Notes: generated from the letters alone by a model not told the origin. Positions 22,721 to 43,731 are shown, counted from the first letter of the stretch. The stretch is 64,000 bases of DNA from Echiichthys vipera (GCA_963691815.1 OY829646.1:23790938-23854937); one strand, 5' to 3'. A program made the numbers and translations.

Positions 22721-24857
22721 AGTTGCGGAATGACCGGAAACATTGACCAATCTGCAGTATTTTAAAAATACATGCACTTAAACACAGGGTTTCAGAAAGA
22801 GATTGAATACTGGTATATTAAGACAGACAGTGTGAGAAAAATAATGAATTTTATATCTGTTTCTTTTAATATTAAAGAATGTAAGCATGCTCTAGTAGAA
22901 AATGAAATGAAAATGAGCACAATATGGAGCCTTTAATTATTTTTGAGTCAAGAATGAAAATTAAATCTAGCATTGTTTAGTATAAATTTTCTATACACAT
23001 TTTCTTGCTACTCATTTAAAGGCACTTCATTCGTAAAAAGAAAAAGAAAAACCCTGCTCTAGTGGTAGTGTAGTGAAACTACAACAGAAGAAATTGCGGT
23101 CACTTCCACAATGTCCAATGTTTTTGTTTTTTAAAATGAACGCACACATTTCAATCTTGCCACCTGTTAGCTAACTGATACTGTACCTTACCATGTGACT
23201 TGACTGCAAACGTGACGTCAGTGCTGACTCTTGTGCCGACAGCGTTCATGCAACACTGAAGCGGCTTGTCTTATCCGTCTGGTCCGCAAATTCCAAAGCG
23301 TTGAGCAGCAGGGCAGACAGGTGTTGGTGATCTGATCATAGAGAAAGCAGTTAAGTTGTCTAGTGGAAGTAAATGCACAGTGTAGGTCACAGTTTGCATG
23401 AATCAACACTGCAGCTCCTCAATTCCAAGAAGTTCCTGTGTCTTGCTTCCCAGCTGCTCGGCAAAAGTGAAGGGAGAGTCTGTGGGTGAAACTTGCTGGA
23501 CAAGTGAAAAATGTGTGATACACTTTTGGTCTATAACATGGGGTAAGAAATAATACAAAGGCTTTATATTATAACATCGTCTTATTAATTTGTCTCCAAA
23601 GTTACTCTATTTTATATTCAGGGTACACACACCTTCACAAAACTGAAAAATGTGAGGCTGCATGTTTCTTGCTGCAAGTAAAAGATGGGTAGAAGGAGTT
23701 AGCATGTCTCACTACAAAATAAGAGTACTGTTAGATGTTTGTAAAAAAATTAGCATTTGAGGCGTGGCTGGTGTCACATAAACAAACAAATTTAGCCTAG
23801 GTGGATAAAATTTGCTACATCATAGATTATTTATCTGTCTGATCAATTAAGTGCCTGTCTTAAAGAGCCTGAATCTCCCTCCACTTTTCAAATGCTGCAC
23901 CGATGTTAATTCTTGAAAAATGATATGAAATGCACAGTAAGCAGTGGGTAGTTCAGGAGGCCTGGGAGTTTGGACCATTCCCAAGGAAAACAGAGCCAGC
24001 CCAGCTCTGCCTGTTAAGCAAAATTTAATTCTCAGCAGACATTGAGGTACAGTAACAGCTGGACTGGCATTGATCAGCAACACTTGTGTGCCTCCACTGA
24101 TATGTTATGGCCAATTTGCAACAAAAGCCAGTAAGATATTAAGCCTATATGTCTTCAGTGTTAAAATTAGAATGGCTTAACACTGTTTTAATTGATATGT
24201 AGAGTGATTTTGTCAGATCCCTTCAGCCTCTGATATTCTATCTGCCCATGTGTTATATTCAGACCAGACGGCTGATATGGTTTGTAAGTGCCCTGGCCTA
24301 ATTAGTACATATTAAGGAACAACTGTGAACTTCTTAATTAGAGGTGGCTGTGTGCAACTAATGTAATCAGAGCCACTGACAATGAAGCTTGGAAAAATGT
24401 AACCTAAAATGAGCGAGTACAAATTAAAAGAAGAAATACTTCTCAAAATAATTTTGTTTCGTCAAAATAATCTTAAAATGACATTTGTGGGTTTTGCCTT
24501 ATCTAAATACGGACACGACTATATTGATTACTCACTGAAAAAGTGGGAGTTTTTATGCATTGGCATTAACATTTCAATGTCACAAATTTTTGCATGTATT
24601 TCTTATATGAACAAATACAGGACCAGTTAATCTGACATCATGGTCTATGTTGATTTAAGGCAGGAACCAATAACACAATTATGTAATTGTTTTTGCTTTG
24701 ACACAACCTACTTCTGTCACTGGTTGTCTTGTGCAACATGTCCATCATATAAGAGGGAAAAAGCTTTAAAGTATAGCAATAAAGTTGGTGTTTATCAGAC
24801 AGCACATTCTCAAAAAAATGTATTATTACTGAAACACAAACCAACAACATTGACTAT

Positions 24858-24895
24858 AAATAATAATAATAATAATAATATATAATAATAATAAA
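24858..24895. repeat. AAT-type microsatellite
   Basis: Imperfect (AAT)n run with an ATATA interruption. Confidence 0.9.
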
Positions 24896-27130
24896 TATAA
24901 CCATTTTTGCAACACCAGTCACATTTTATTTAGATATAATGACATGCACATCCATTTCTGTTAAGTTTCATAAAAATAATTAGCAACTGTGATATTTTAT
25001 CTGCTCTATTGCTCACAGAATATGACTAAATTGCTTCATCTTTTATGAATTTAACACATTTTTTAAAACTTTGTTAAAATCATGGTGCTTTGTAAGGAAA
25101 GTATGAAAACAGCTTAAACCAGAGGAGCATCGAACATTTTAAGAGAGTTTAAGGAAGAGGCCATCCTGTGTCAGGCAACAGGCAAGATTCATTGGCCATG
25201 TTGAGCCAATTAACACGCAAGGGCACATCCCGAATGAATTAAAAACACCCTAATCCGATCAGTGTGAAAAGCAAGGCCATTTCCTTCACAGGCCAGGACC
25301 AGATGGCACTCACACTCAGATGCTCCGTTGAAACAGGCCAGACCCAGTCACACAGTGTGAAATTGGGTTAGTGCCTGAGTCTTACATAGGCCCTGGGCAA
25401 TGTGAGCTCCCAAACCCATTCTCCCCTGGCCTAAAGGTACAGGGCCCACCATGCCAATCTTCGGCCTCATATTTAATTATCATTCTCAATGCACCTCACT
25501 AACTCAGTCATTTCAGTCAGAGGTAGAGCTGACAGCTTCCTAGAGTCATTTGTCTCCTTCGACCAGTCAACCTTTTACATATCCCAAATAGCTCCTGACA
25601 TACCACAGAATGTTCTCTTTCGTAGAACAGAAGACAAGCGCAGCTCTGTTGGATAGAATATCACAGACTCTGCTTGTACACTCTGACCCGAGCTGGGTGG
25701 TGTTACCATGCTGAGGTCTAAGTTCTTGCCTTGTTGGGATAATGGCTTGTTGGGGTTTCCAAAGCTCTTTAGGATCAGCTTTCAACCTTTGCAGGGAATA
25801 AATGGTGCAAATGTTGGATGAAAAATGAAAATGACTACAAAAGCCGTGGTTGTTCTATCTCATCTTGGGCCTTGTCTTGAATAAAAAACATAACTCTCTA
25901 ATGGTTGTTTGGCTTAAGGTTGGCATTATCACTTGACACCACAAAGGCAGAAAATGAGAAGCAGAAGCTTTAAGGGAAACAACACCACCACACATCCCAG
26001 CATCCAATTCCGCACTGCTATAGTCAGGGCATCCTGCCTCCATCTAAGCCAAGAGAGGGATCACCCCTGCCAATGTGTCCTGTTTCACAGTGTTCAAAAA
26101 CAGCAATGCAATGAAACTGCCTTAAATTGTCTATCAGCACCGTGCAGTAAAAGGAAGAATTCGATGAGAAATCTCAAAAGTAGACTTTGAAGTCAAGCAT
26201 TGTCAAAACCTTTTGAAGGCTTTAGGAACAGGTTGAATGTAGAATGTTGAATGAATTCTAGATAAATTGTTCTGAATGGCATTGGAGTAACAAATTGGAG
26301 TGTGTCACCAGCAGATACTGTGAACATACTGGATACATTTGCCACTAAGCCATTGAAAGACCTAGCTAAGCTGGTCTGCTTTGCACATGAGCAGCCTGCA
26401 CTGCCACTGTCAAGGGGTTAACCCCTGACAGACAGTTTGGTGAAATAACATAGATGGCCGTGAAGAACAGGAATTTCACCGCCAAGCCTGAAAGCCACAT
26501 AGTCCTTTTCACATCATGCATATCTACTGCTCCCTTGTTTTCCACACCCACATATACCTCTTCACCTGGCCACATTGTCTGCTTCCCCTATAAATGTCAA
26601 AGGCAAATTAAACTACAGCCTTGAGGACAGGTCAAACTAATTCAATCTAATCTGTCAGATAAAATGATGGGTGAGGATCAAAGGGATGAAATAATTAAAA
26701 GGGAGAACTCGGTTGCTTTTGAATTATAGCCTTAAGTTTCCTGATCAAAGTGGGTTGACACATCTTCACATCACTTTGTACTGTATGCCAGCAAAAAAAA
26801 TCCAAATATTCACAATAGTGTTTGCCCCCACCTGTGCTGGTTAAGCGAGTGGCCTATAAACCCCTCTGCCTAAACTCTACCTCTCTGGCTCTCCACCCAT
26901 GGGATTCGTGCTGGGGTAGGTGTGGAGGGCGTCTTGGCAGGCTCTGGCCCTTGCCAAAGCATTTCCCGTCTCCTGAACACAGGATCAGGTGTCGCCATTT
27001 TCACAGCACCTTCTGGTTCTGTTTAACAGGAAATGAGGTCCATCAGAAGAACTCTGACCAAAACTGAGCCAGAATGGGCCCTGACAGGCAGGAATATTAG
27101 TCTGTGACGGCAGTCAGTAATTGAATGATC

Positions 27131-27175
27131 ACCCCCACCCCCCACCCCCACCACCACCACCACCACCACCCCCCA
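27131..27175. repeat. C-rich / (CCA)n tract
   Basis: Three C-runs separated by single A (C5, C6, C5 at 27132-27149), then (CCA)n, then C6 and C3. The minus strand is quadruplex-capable and the + strand is i-motif-like. Confidence 0.88.
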
Positions 27176-27243
27176 CCCGCCTTCACTCATAATGAAGAGA
27201 ATATGTGCTGGGAATGTGTTTGTCCTTCTCTATCCTTCGTCTA

Positions 27244-27259
27244 CCCCCCCCCCCCCCCC
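27244..27259. repeat. Poly-C tract, C16
   Basis: Sixteen consecutive C, about 70 bp after the CCA tract. Its assembled length may be inaccurate. Confidence 0.95.
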
Positions 27260-30200
27260 ATTCTCCCCTTTAATAAATCATTTGTGGGGGTAGAAATAAG
27301 GGATAATTTTACTTCACTTCAAAGTGCTTCTCATGGTGTCATTTCTGTAACCTCAAAGTGATGATGCATTAAAAAGGCTTCGGGTGAGATCTGCCTGAGA
27401 GTGTTTTCCGCCTTTAAACGAAGCTGTGCTGATAGTGTCGTGAGAGAGTGAGCTGAAGTACATGAGAGATCAATTATCACACCTCATTTTGTTCTCATAT
27501 GCAAAATGATAATGGTTGGACCATGTCAGACCTGAACCATCAGCCGGTGTATCCTTTCTCCATAAATGTGTTTCACAGATTGTCTGAAGGGGTCTGTTAA
27601 ATCCCTTCAACAGTTAAAAAAAAAAAAAAAAGAAGGGAAAGAATTTGGCTTCTCCTTGATCTGTCTTCAAATGTCCCTCTGCGGACAAGATTTAAGAGTG
27701 ATAAAGCAACAGAATAAACCTAGCACTCAGCTCACTGTTACTCACCTAACACTCAGTGGTACACATTTGTAGACACTACTTTCACATTGGAAGGTTTGTA
27801 AAAACAAAACAAAAAAAACAATAATAATAATAATAAAAAATTGCCCTGTCATCTGTCCTGTGTGTTTGTCAGCAAACTGTAAAAACAACTGTGTATCGAT
27901 GTACTGTATGTTTCAGTGAGACGGAGCATGTGCCACAAAGGAGGCTTGGTTTTAAGATGCAGGTGAGGGAAGGTGATGCTGTTGAGGAAGCGGGAGGCAC
28001 AAATTTGAGGTGCAGCCTCACATTTCACATAGCTTTGGGGGAAATGTCAACTCTGAAAAGAATTCTTAATACAATAATTGCTTTAAGACTTGTTCTTATT
28101 AATATTTCTCTGACTTGGGTTTTGTATTTTCCAACCTTAACCAAAATCAGTTGTAGTGTATTGCTGCTGGAATGCCTGTCAGACTGGGCCCTGACCCTGG
28201 GCTGGCTGCTATAATGATGGGAAGATGAAAGAGCCAGGCCCATTCCCAGGCTGCCCTGTTAGGGGGTGCAAGCCTGTGAAATGGAGAGATAATAGAGACC
28301 AGGTGTGCTGTGGATGCCTGAGACAGTTCTCACTCAGTCTGAGAGCTCCTCTCAGTGAGAGGGAGGGCACACTACCACTGTTGAAAACGGACTGGCCACA
28401 GTCCAAGTTCTCACTCCATGTTATGCACACACATATATTCTTCATAATATATACACATATGTAAAAAATATATTAAGTTATTACTTCTTTGTATATATGC
28501 TTAAGTTGATGAAGTTGGACACCTACCAAGTGGTGCACCTGTATTTAAACTGGTGCTGTGCTGCCCCCCTCATAATAACTACACTGTATTCATAAATGTG
28601 AGAATGTGGGCTGAAAATCAATACTTTTCTTGAATAATGTGCATGCGTTTGTGTCTGTGGTGGTCGTAAACATGATCATTTGACCATTCAGACCGCTATT
28701 TTTGAGTATAACCCCTTTGTATCTGTTGTTAATTTAAAGTTTTAAAATAAAGATCAGAATGCAAAAGGGGTTTCTAATTGGAACAGACACGCTTGCAAAC
28801 CGTATTTACAATCTATTTTGCAGGCAGCTAGCAGAATACAACTTTCCATTTAACATCAACATTTTAACCATTTACAAGAACCTTCTAACAACATGTTTCA
28901 AAGATACATGCAAATCGTGTCTGCCCTACTTCAGTCTTCTACAGGAGGTCAGTAAATGTCAATTGGGGAGAGAGCTGAAAATGTTGAAGAGGGACTCAAG
29001 TGAAGATAAGTCCTCATTAAAGCCTTCTCTATAATAGCTTGTTGAATGATAAATATTAAACATTGATTACATACAAGTAGGAATGGCTCTCTTATCATCA
29101 CTGACTATTGTCTTCCTGAGATTATCACATAATTAAATCTAACAGGGTCCTACTGAGGCCTTTTTGTCAAGTGAGTGAATTACTAATTATCCCCACATGA
29201 ATAAGGGGTAATCAGTGCCTGCCATATGAACAAGCATGCAAAGGTAGTCAATCCATAAGAATATGAGGATATTGCAGGAAAGCTGATTTCTATTTGATTT
29301 CCTCTGTCTGGCTATAAAAGGGTTGTCTGTCAGGATGCTTATCTTGTGAGCCAGAATGAAGTTTCACAGACATTTTGGAATATGGCTTTTCATATTGTGT
29401 AAATCAAGCAGTCATTATGTTTACCAGATCATTTCAGGGGAGACACAAAAGGCCTGCTCCTAATGATTGAAAACTTCAAATGCAAAATAAAAAGGCAAAA
29501 TGTATGTGAATATGTCTAAGCATACATTGTTTGTTAAAGACACCAACGCATTTTTTTTGGAAGAGGCAAGTTCTTGCGAGACTGACCGCTTTTACTTGTG
29601 AATAGGTTGTTTCAGATGAAAATTCATATGTTCAATTTGCTGGTAAGTTACTGTTATTTCATTTGAGTTCATTCCTCTAGAGCTGTCATTGCACCTGACC
29701 TGACTGGACAGAATATATATCAAAAGTCTGGAGACTGGAGTCATACATCTGGCCCAAAACTAAGTCCTTGTGTCTCATTGCTCCGTCTTACAACAGGTAC
29801 ACAACTCAGCTGAGTAAGTCTTTTGTACCACCTTCATTCTGATATATAAAAAAAATAAATAAACGTAGTAAATAGGTACAAATCGGGAGGATATGGCGAA
29901 GCTTAACGCAGAGAAAGCTGCAGAAGAGAGGGGTGATAAAAAGAAAATACAAGACAGACACCCAGACAGGACTGTTGCTCACTCATGACGGACTAATATG
30001 GACACTGTCTGTTTGTCTGTCTAGAGCTAGACTGCAGCTCTTACTACTACCTGCTGTTGAAACATGTTATGTCAAAGGACATAAGAAAAATAGTATAATG
30101 AAGATATTGTATTCTATGGGTAACGGGGGCAGGACTAGATAAGCTTTTGCTTCTCTCGCTTTTTCTTTTGGTCATGTGAATTGCAAACCAAGATAATGTG

Positions 30201-30846
30201 TGATGATGATTTATCTAACTGACATACCCGAAATAAACAAATAAATAAATAAATAAATAGTGTTCAACATAGAGTACTTGCTTCTATTTTTATTACATTT
30301 TTTACCTCTTAATGCCTTACTAAAATGTACAAATATAACGTTATAAACCGTACATCAATGTTCAACACACTCATGTTATTTTTAGCATGATTGTTTTGAC
30401 TACACATACCTATAACCGCACTTTAATTTGTGACGTAACATTAGCTACAGTATGTTAGCTCTATGGGTAGCCGACTAATTTAATGGTAAGTTAGACAGTT
30501 AATGTTAAGTTTGCTAACATTACCTGCAGCTATTTCATTCTAATTAGGTGATTAAACGTTACTTAAAATAACATGATTAAAACTCTAATATGTTAACTTG
30601 TCTGTGAATATTATTACTGCCTGAGTCACATCGGAATAGAATTTCAGCAATGGTGGATGTTTGATAATGAAGGCAACAACTCTCATGATGCCAGCACTAC
30701 TTCAATAATTTTATTATTAAAATGCCCCTCCCTAAAAGTGGATGAGAAACACATTTAGTCTTCCTTTTTTTCTTCTCTCCATTCTAGAAAGCATACTGTT
30801 CATATGACACAACAGTAACCAGTCAAATACAGCAGTTTGCCTATCT

Positions 30847-31478
30847 GGGCCTGTATTGACAAAACATGTTGTCTTACCACTAGGAAGACTCCTAAAGCAC
30901 TAAATGTTTCATGCTAAGATTGTTCTCTTAAGACCCATTTCGCAAAGCCGCTGAGACCAACTTCTACTCAGGAATTGGGAAAACTCTTAAGCTAAGAGAA
31001 AGGGCGGTTTGACCCCTATTGCTATTGATGATGTCATGCTTCATGAAACTGTGATTGGCTCTCTTGGGTCTTGGACTGTTTTGGGTCAGTGAATTCTTGA
31101 TCCAAATACTGTAGAAGGTATAAAGATTTAAAAATAAAATGTAGGCGCTGATTTAACATGAAACAAAGAGTAATATAGGCTACTGACTAGCAGAGTCCCG
31201 TTTCTCTGTGTTACTCCCTGTACCGTTCATGACAAACAGCTCTTAATTCTTGCCCAACTTGTGCATGAAAGGAAGGACATTATTAAAGGACAATTCAGAG
31301 TCAGAATGACTGCAAAAGCCAAAAAATAAGTGTGGGGAAATACATGACTGGAAATAAATGCTGCTTTCTCCACTGTAATTGACTAACAGTAGGCTACTTC
31401 TAACTTTTCACAGATTTAGTCCTAAACTGGTAAGCTAGGAGCTACTTTTAGTCGTAAGATGTTCTGTGAATACGACCC
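30847..31478. mobile_element. Non-autonomous TIR DNA transposon, 632 bp
   Basis: The left end starts GGGCCTGTATTGACAAAACA and the right end, reverse-complemented, starts GGGTCGTATTCACAGAACA. The match continues with gaps into CTTAC, so imperfect terminal inverted repeats of about 30 bp are visible. The four bases ATCT stand immediately outside both ends (30843-30846 and 31479-31482), a likely target duplication. The inside has no long ORF, so it must have been moved by a transposase encoded elsewhere. Superfamily not assigned with confidence. Confidence 0.7.
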
Positions 31479-39429
<7,951 letters not shown>

Positions 39430-40275
39430 GCTCTTAAAACAACGACCAATCAAATGTTACCTTGACATTGCTTGCAGCAGGCCTATCCACTTAACTAAAG
39501 CCACAATTAGAGTTGATATCCATTAAGAGCAAGTTTGTGGTGAGTACAAAGCAGAATAAAATCTATGTGCTCTATGACATTGCCCTCCTTACTGGGGTGG
39601 TGAAGTTAACAAACTGACATTTATTTTATTAGGATTTAGTGGTAACTTTTATATGTTAATAAAGGTAAAAGAAAAAATGGTTTACAAGGTGGGATGAGAG
39701 CAGGCTTGGTCCTATTGTTTCCCAAAACTGATCCATATATATTCATCAAGACTAGGCCTTCCAAACCAATATGATTTTCAAAAAAGTTATACTCCTAAAA
39801 CTGTGAAATAAAACCTGACTTTCCAGGGTCATCTGACTTGAAAACCCAATCCAAAATATGAGGCTTGCTTGTGTTTCTATACAGTCCTTTTCTCTCACAT
39901 ACACAAAATGATTAAAGAACAATCATTCAAAAGTTACTTGACATTACTTGCTTTTAGCCCTTAACTAATACCACAATTAATCTCAAACACATTCCTTTCC
40001 TTATTGGGACAGTGGAAATGTCACACTGATTTCTCTTCTAATTAAACTTAGACACATTTTCCATGTTAATAAATCAACATAATTGTATACGATGAAAATG
40101 AGTTGAGATTAAAACAGGCCTGGTTCTATTGTATCCAAAGAATAGCCCGAATCTATTAATCTACACTGTTTGTCAAACCATTTTATTTTTCAAAAGACTT
40201 CCACTCTCCTAAATGTCACCAAAAAAAGTGTTTTGGGTGATCAGACATATAAACTCATCCAAAATATACAGAAGA
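39430..40275 (+). repeat. Diverged tandem duplication, two ~400-bp units
   Basis: Unit 1 (about 39440-39862) and unit 2 (about 39915-40272) share colinear anchors. These are CTTGACATTGCTTGC against CTTGACATTACTTGC; CTTAACTAA...CCACAATTA in both; ATGTTAATAAA in both; CAGGCTTGGTCCTATTGT against CAGGCCTGGTTCTATTGT; CCAAACCA...TTTTCAAAA against CAAACCA...TTTTTCAAAA; and ATCCAAAATAT in both. Between the anchors they differ by many substitutions and small indels. Neither unit codes for protein. Either an old local duplication or two adjacent copies of one repeat family. Confidence 0.75.
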
Positions 40276-41676
40276 ATGGGGGAGTACAGAGACAATAAAG
40301 GGAATACAGGCAGTAATAAATGTCAACATTGTGAAGACCAACAAGCATGCAGGGAGCTGTTAGCATGTAGAAAAAAGAAATGGAAAAAAAGAAGTCATCT
40401 TCCTCCTGGCAAAATGTAGTTCTCGCTAGCAGTCATGTAGCTGTTGACTGTTCTGTACTTTTGTAATCATTCAAATTTAATTAAAGGCTTAAGAAGAAAA
40501 TGGCCTGAGCTGATGGTATAATGAGTTGCCAAGGGACATCTTTTTAAATAATCTTAGTTTGTAACAAAGATGTTGCCAAGTCATAGTTGAATTATGAGCC
40601 TTGCATAGCCACTTTTACTGGCCAGATATTTCACACCGGCCCCAAGGAATGTTCTCCTTTCCACAAAATATTCTGACTAAACTGATGATTTCATTTCCCT
40701 TCAGTATAAATTAACATCAAGAAACACATGAAATTAAAAACTGTCATTATCATTGTTACATCATATTATAATACTACACAAGATAATCCAGGGTCAATTT
40801 GAGTCAAAGACCAGGATTGATTGACCAAAATCTTCACTTCCTATCCATAAAAAACTACTTCTCTTCTTCAAAAAAAGTGTTTAGGTAGTCTTAACACAAA
40901 TAGCTGTACTATATAAAGAATACAATGTATGAAATTATTACTCAAATTAGAGAATATATGTATCTATAAGTAAACAAGGCTATGAATATCTGCGAGCATT
41001 AGGTGTCCACTTTTTGTACTTGACAGTTTTGTTACTCAAAAAAAATACTGATGTCGATACTCCATTAAACTGTTGTCTGTTCTGCTAAACCCACTCCCCA
41101 ACTTATCCAGTATCTAATGATATAACTGCCACTAAAAGAGCTTCCCGATTTGAGGGCTGATCTAGGATGTGTGGACTAAATTTACATAAAAACATGTAAG
41201 TTAAACCATTAAAATGCCAACAAACCAGATTGACTGTATCCTGGGCTTGAATATGAGATTGGTGGCAATCATCTCATTGTGTACTGCAAGATGTGACAAA
41301 TGGACCAAATGTTGTGTGACCTAAAACGTGTTCTACCCAATTAAGACATGCAGAAAACCAGAAATCTGTTCCAAAAAACATGCTGAGTGATGGTGATTAC
41401 TGTTCATCCGAAAATCAGCTTAACAAATTCATTACATAAAACTTCTATCCACTCACATTCTCTTTCTCACCTTCTGCTACAAAAATATACCAAAAAAAGT
41501 GTCATACATATAACAATTTAATGCAAACAAATTAAATGCAAAATAACTATTGGCTCGAGAAACCAAAGTCTTTGTACTGTAAATAATAAACTGAATCTAA
41601 TGAAAACATTATAGAAACATTAAAATCATACATTTTTGGTGGAACCCAGTTAATTACCAAAATAGACTTCACAGCT

Positions 41677-41773
41677 ATGTAGTATGTTTTTAATAATAAA
41701 TATATTATTAAAAACATACTACATGTATTATGTTTTTAATAATAAATATTATTATGTTTTTAATAATAAATAT
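41677..41773. repeat. Perfect inverted repeat with direct-repeat satellites
   Basis: Arms 41677-41698 and 41703-41724 are exact reverse complements (22 bp) around a 4-base loop. The core TATGTTTTTAATAATAAATA then recurs twice more in direct orientation up to about 41773. The whole is strongly AT-rich and would extrude as a hairpin. Its origin is unknown; it may be a foldback element or slippage-driven duplication. Confidence 0.9.
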
Positions 41774-42510
41774 ATCCCCTCCAAAAGCAGATCTCATGAA
41801 CATTTCTTATTCGTTAGCACTGTGATTGATTACAATCATTTTCATTTGTCATGGTATTATTGCCAGGCACCCACACAGGACCCCCAAATTTTCCTCCAAA
41901 ATTAAGCCATTCCATACGACAACTAATGTATATAGACTCACCTGTTACACAAAAAGATATTGTCTTAAATGTCTCAAGATAACCTCACCTGTTTGTTATG
42001 GAGTAAATCCATCTCAGGTGGAAATGTACCCTTCTGTCTCAGTAGAGTTTCAAAAGCTTGGTGTGTGCTTATTTATGGCTACTCGCTGTGATCTCCATCA
42101 GGTGCTTGTTTATGATTCCATAAAGCTCCACACCATCTATTGAAAAATGTATAAGTTAGACATTGTCAGTCTCAGGAGTTGCTATTCAGAGGAATAAATA
42201 AATATGTGAATAAATGTAATGGACCGAAACAACCCATCTAAACATAAAAACCAGAGCACAAGGGCAGGACCACAACATTATATGTTAGCTAAATTAAGAT
42301 TTCCAACCAGTGATTGTTTTAATTGAAATATTTTAGTCATTATTTTATTGTGAATTCATGTTTACCTAGAGTCAAAAGGCAACATTTTGGCATGGCTACA
42401 GTGACATTAACTCCCCACAGAAGCACTCCCTGTGTTGGCTAATGTTAGCTTTTCTACATAGTTTATCTGGCATTAATTTTGTGTAAGTCACTGTTTTACA
42501 CTATAAACTG

Positions 42511-42930
42511 TGGAGGCCCATTTCTCCCAGTAAAAGAAAAAAAATAAGAAAACTTAGCCTTGTGATTAAAAAAAGATCATGTGAGTCATTGCAATATGAA
42601 ACCTTCTCAAATGATGACTTAGCAAGTGATTTGAGAAAGTTTCTCATTATTATAAATACTAAGTCAATATTTTGGAAAAAGTTTGTATATGTAATTTGTA
42701 TGTAATTTAAGTCAATATTTGTTGACGTCTTCTCATTATTTTTAAATACCAAGTTTCTCTTTATTTCATTATTTTTGAGATACTAAGTCATTATTTTCTG
42801 ATACTAAGTCAGTTTTTGGAAATACTATTATTTTGAGATACAAACTCATTATTTCGAGAAAGTTTGTCATTATATAATTACAAGACCTTTTTTAAAAAAA
42901 ATGTATCACATTGGCAGAAATGGGCTTCCA
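42511..42930. mobile_element. Short inverted-repeat element (MITE-like), 420 bp
   Basis: The left end reads TGGAGGCCCATTTCTCCCAG and the right end, reverse-complemented, reads TGGAAGCCCATTTCTGCCAA. The inside is built from degenerate units of the type ATACTAAGTCATTATTTTGAG, repeated many times between about 42590 and 42870. I recognise this architecture from other teleosts but cannot name the family. There is no transposase frame and no clear target duplication. Confidence 0.65.
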
Positions 42931-43390
42931 TGATAAGTCTTTCCGAGCGCAGCCATAGCGTTAATTAAAACTAGACACACCAACAATGTTTGCGTTGTCA
43001 ACAGGTGCATGTTGGGTCAAGATGAGAGGCTCAATTAAGCAAACAGCTGTTCTTTTATAACAACCCGTGCTGTAATTACAGCTGCCAAGCGGCCATTCCT
43101 GCAGCTTATTTAATTACATTTTTACATGCATGATTGTTTTTTGTTAGTTTAGAGTTTCCTTGTGTAAGGATAGACAGCTAGCTAGCGCTAACGAGCTCTC
43201 TCCATGACTTGGAAGTATGCTAGAGCTAATATGAATAGAGAAGACTAAATTCTTAGTTATTATACGCTGCTCAGCTAGTTTTTGGCAACAAGGACATCGA
43301 GGCTTACCATGGACGTACCTGCTGCTCCCTCATCCCAATGATTCTTACAGCTCCAATCAGGAACGTATTTGTGCCTTTATTTACTACACC

Positions 43391-43731
43391 CAGTGGTGGA
43401 AGAAGTACTAAAGTAGTAATACCATACTGCAGAATTACTGTTACGAGTAAAAGTCAGTAAAGTTTACTTTATATACTTCTGTGTAGGTTAATCTAAAACA
43501 ATATATGCTATTTCATTTGTTGATAATTTGTGTTAATAATCTGAATCTGTGAAGTAACTAGTTACTTAAGTTGCCAAATAAATGTAGTGGAGTAAAAAGT
43601 ACAATATTTCCTTTGAAATGTAGTGGAGCAGAAGTATAAAGTAGCATAAAATGGAATTAGGCTACTCAAGTAAAGTACAAGAACCTCAAAATTGTACTTG
43701 AGTAAATGTACTTTGTTACTTTCCACCACTG
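43391..43731. mobile_element. Non-autonomous hAT transposon, 341 bp, with intact 8-bp target duplication
   Basis: It starts CAGTGGTGGAAGAAGTAC and ends GTTACTTTCCACCACTG, an 11-bp perfect terminal inverted repeat (CAGTGGTGGAA). Both sides are flanked by the identical 8-mer ACTACACC (43383-43390 and 43732-43739), the target-site length diagnostic of hAT elements. The AGTAAA/GTACTT-rich interior is typical of a very common teleost family. No ORF is present, so transposase was supplied in trans. The intact duplication suggests a comparatively recent insertion. Confidence 0.93.

Larger units (their letters stand above)
22216..30846. other. Gene desert segment 1
   Basis: No gene supported. It contains repeat copy B (about 22530-22720), an AAT microsatellite (about 24858-24895), a CCA/poly-C region (27131-27259), an A-run at about 27617-27632 and an AAT run at about 27820-27840. 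Blocks such as 24290-24380 (repeated TTAATTAG/TAATTAG) and 29100-29240 are unlike repeats and might be conserved non-coding elements. The open frames are short, without domains. Confidence 0.7.
40276..43382. other. Gene desert segment 3
   Basis: No gene supported. It contains the hairpin cluster at 41677-41773 and the inverted-repeat element at 42511-42930. The block at about 42950-43150 is different in character, with TTAATTAA, CAGGTG, CAGCTG and TAATTAC words, and may be a conserved regulatory element. Confidence 0.7.
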
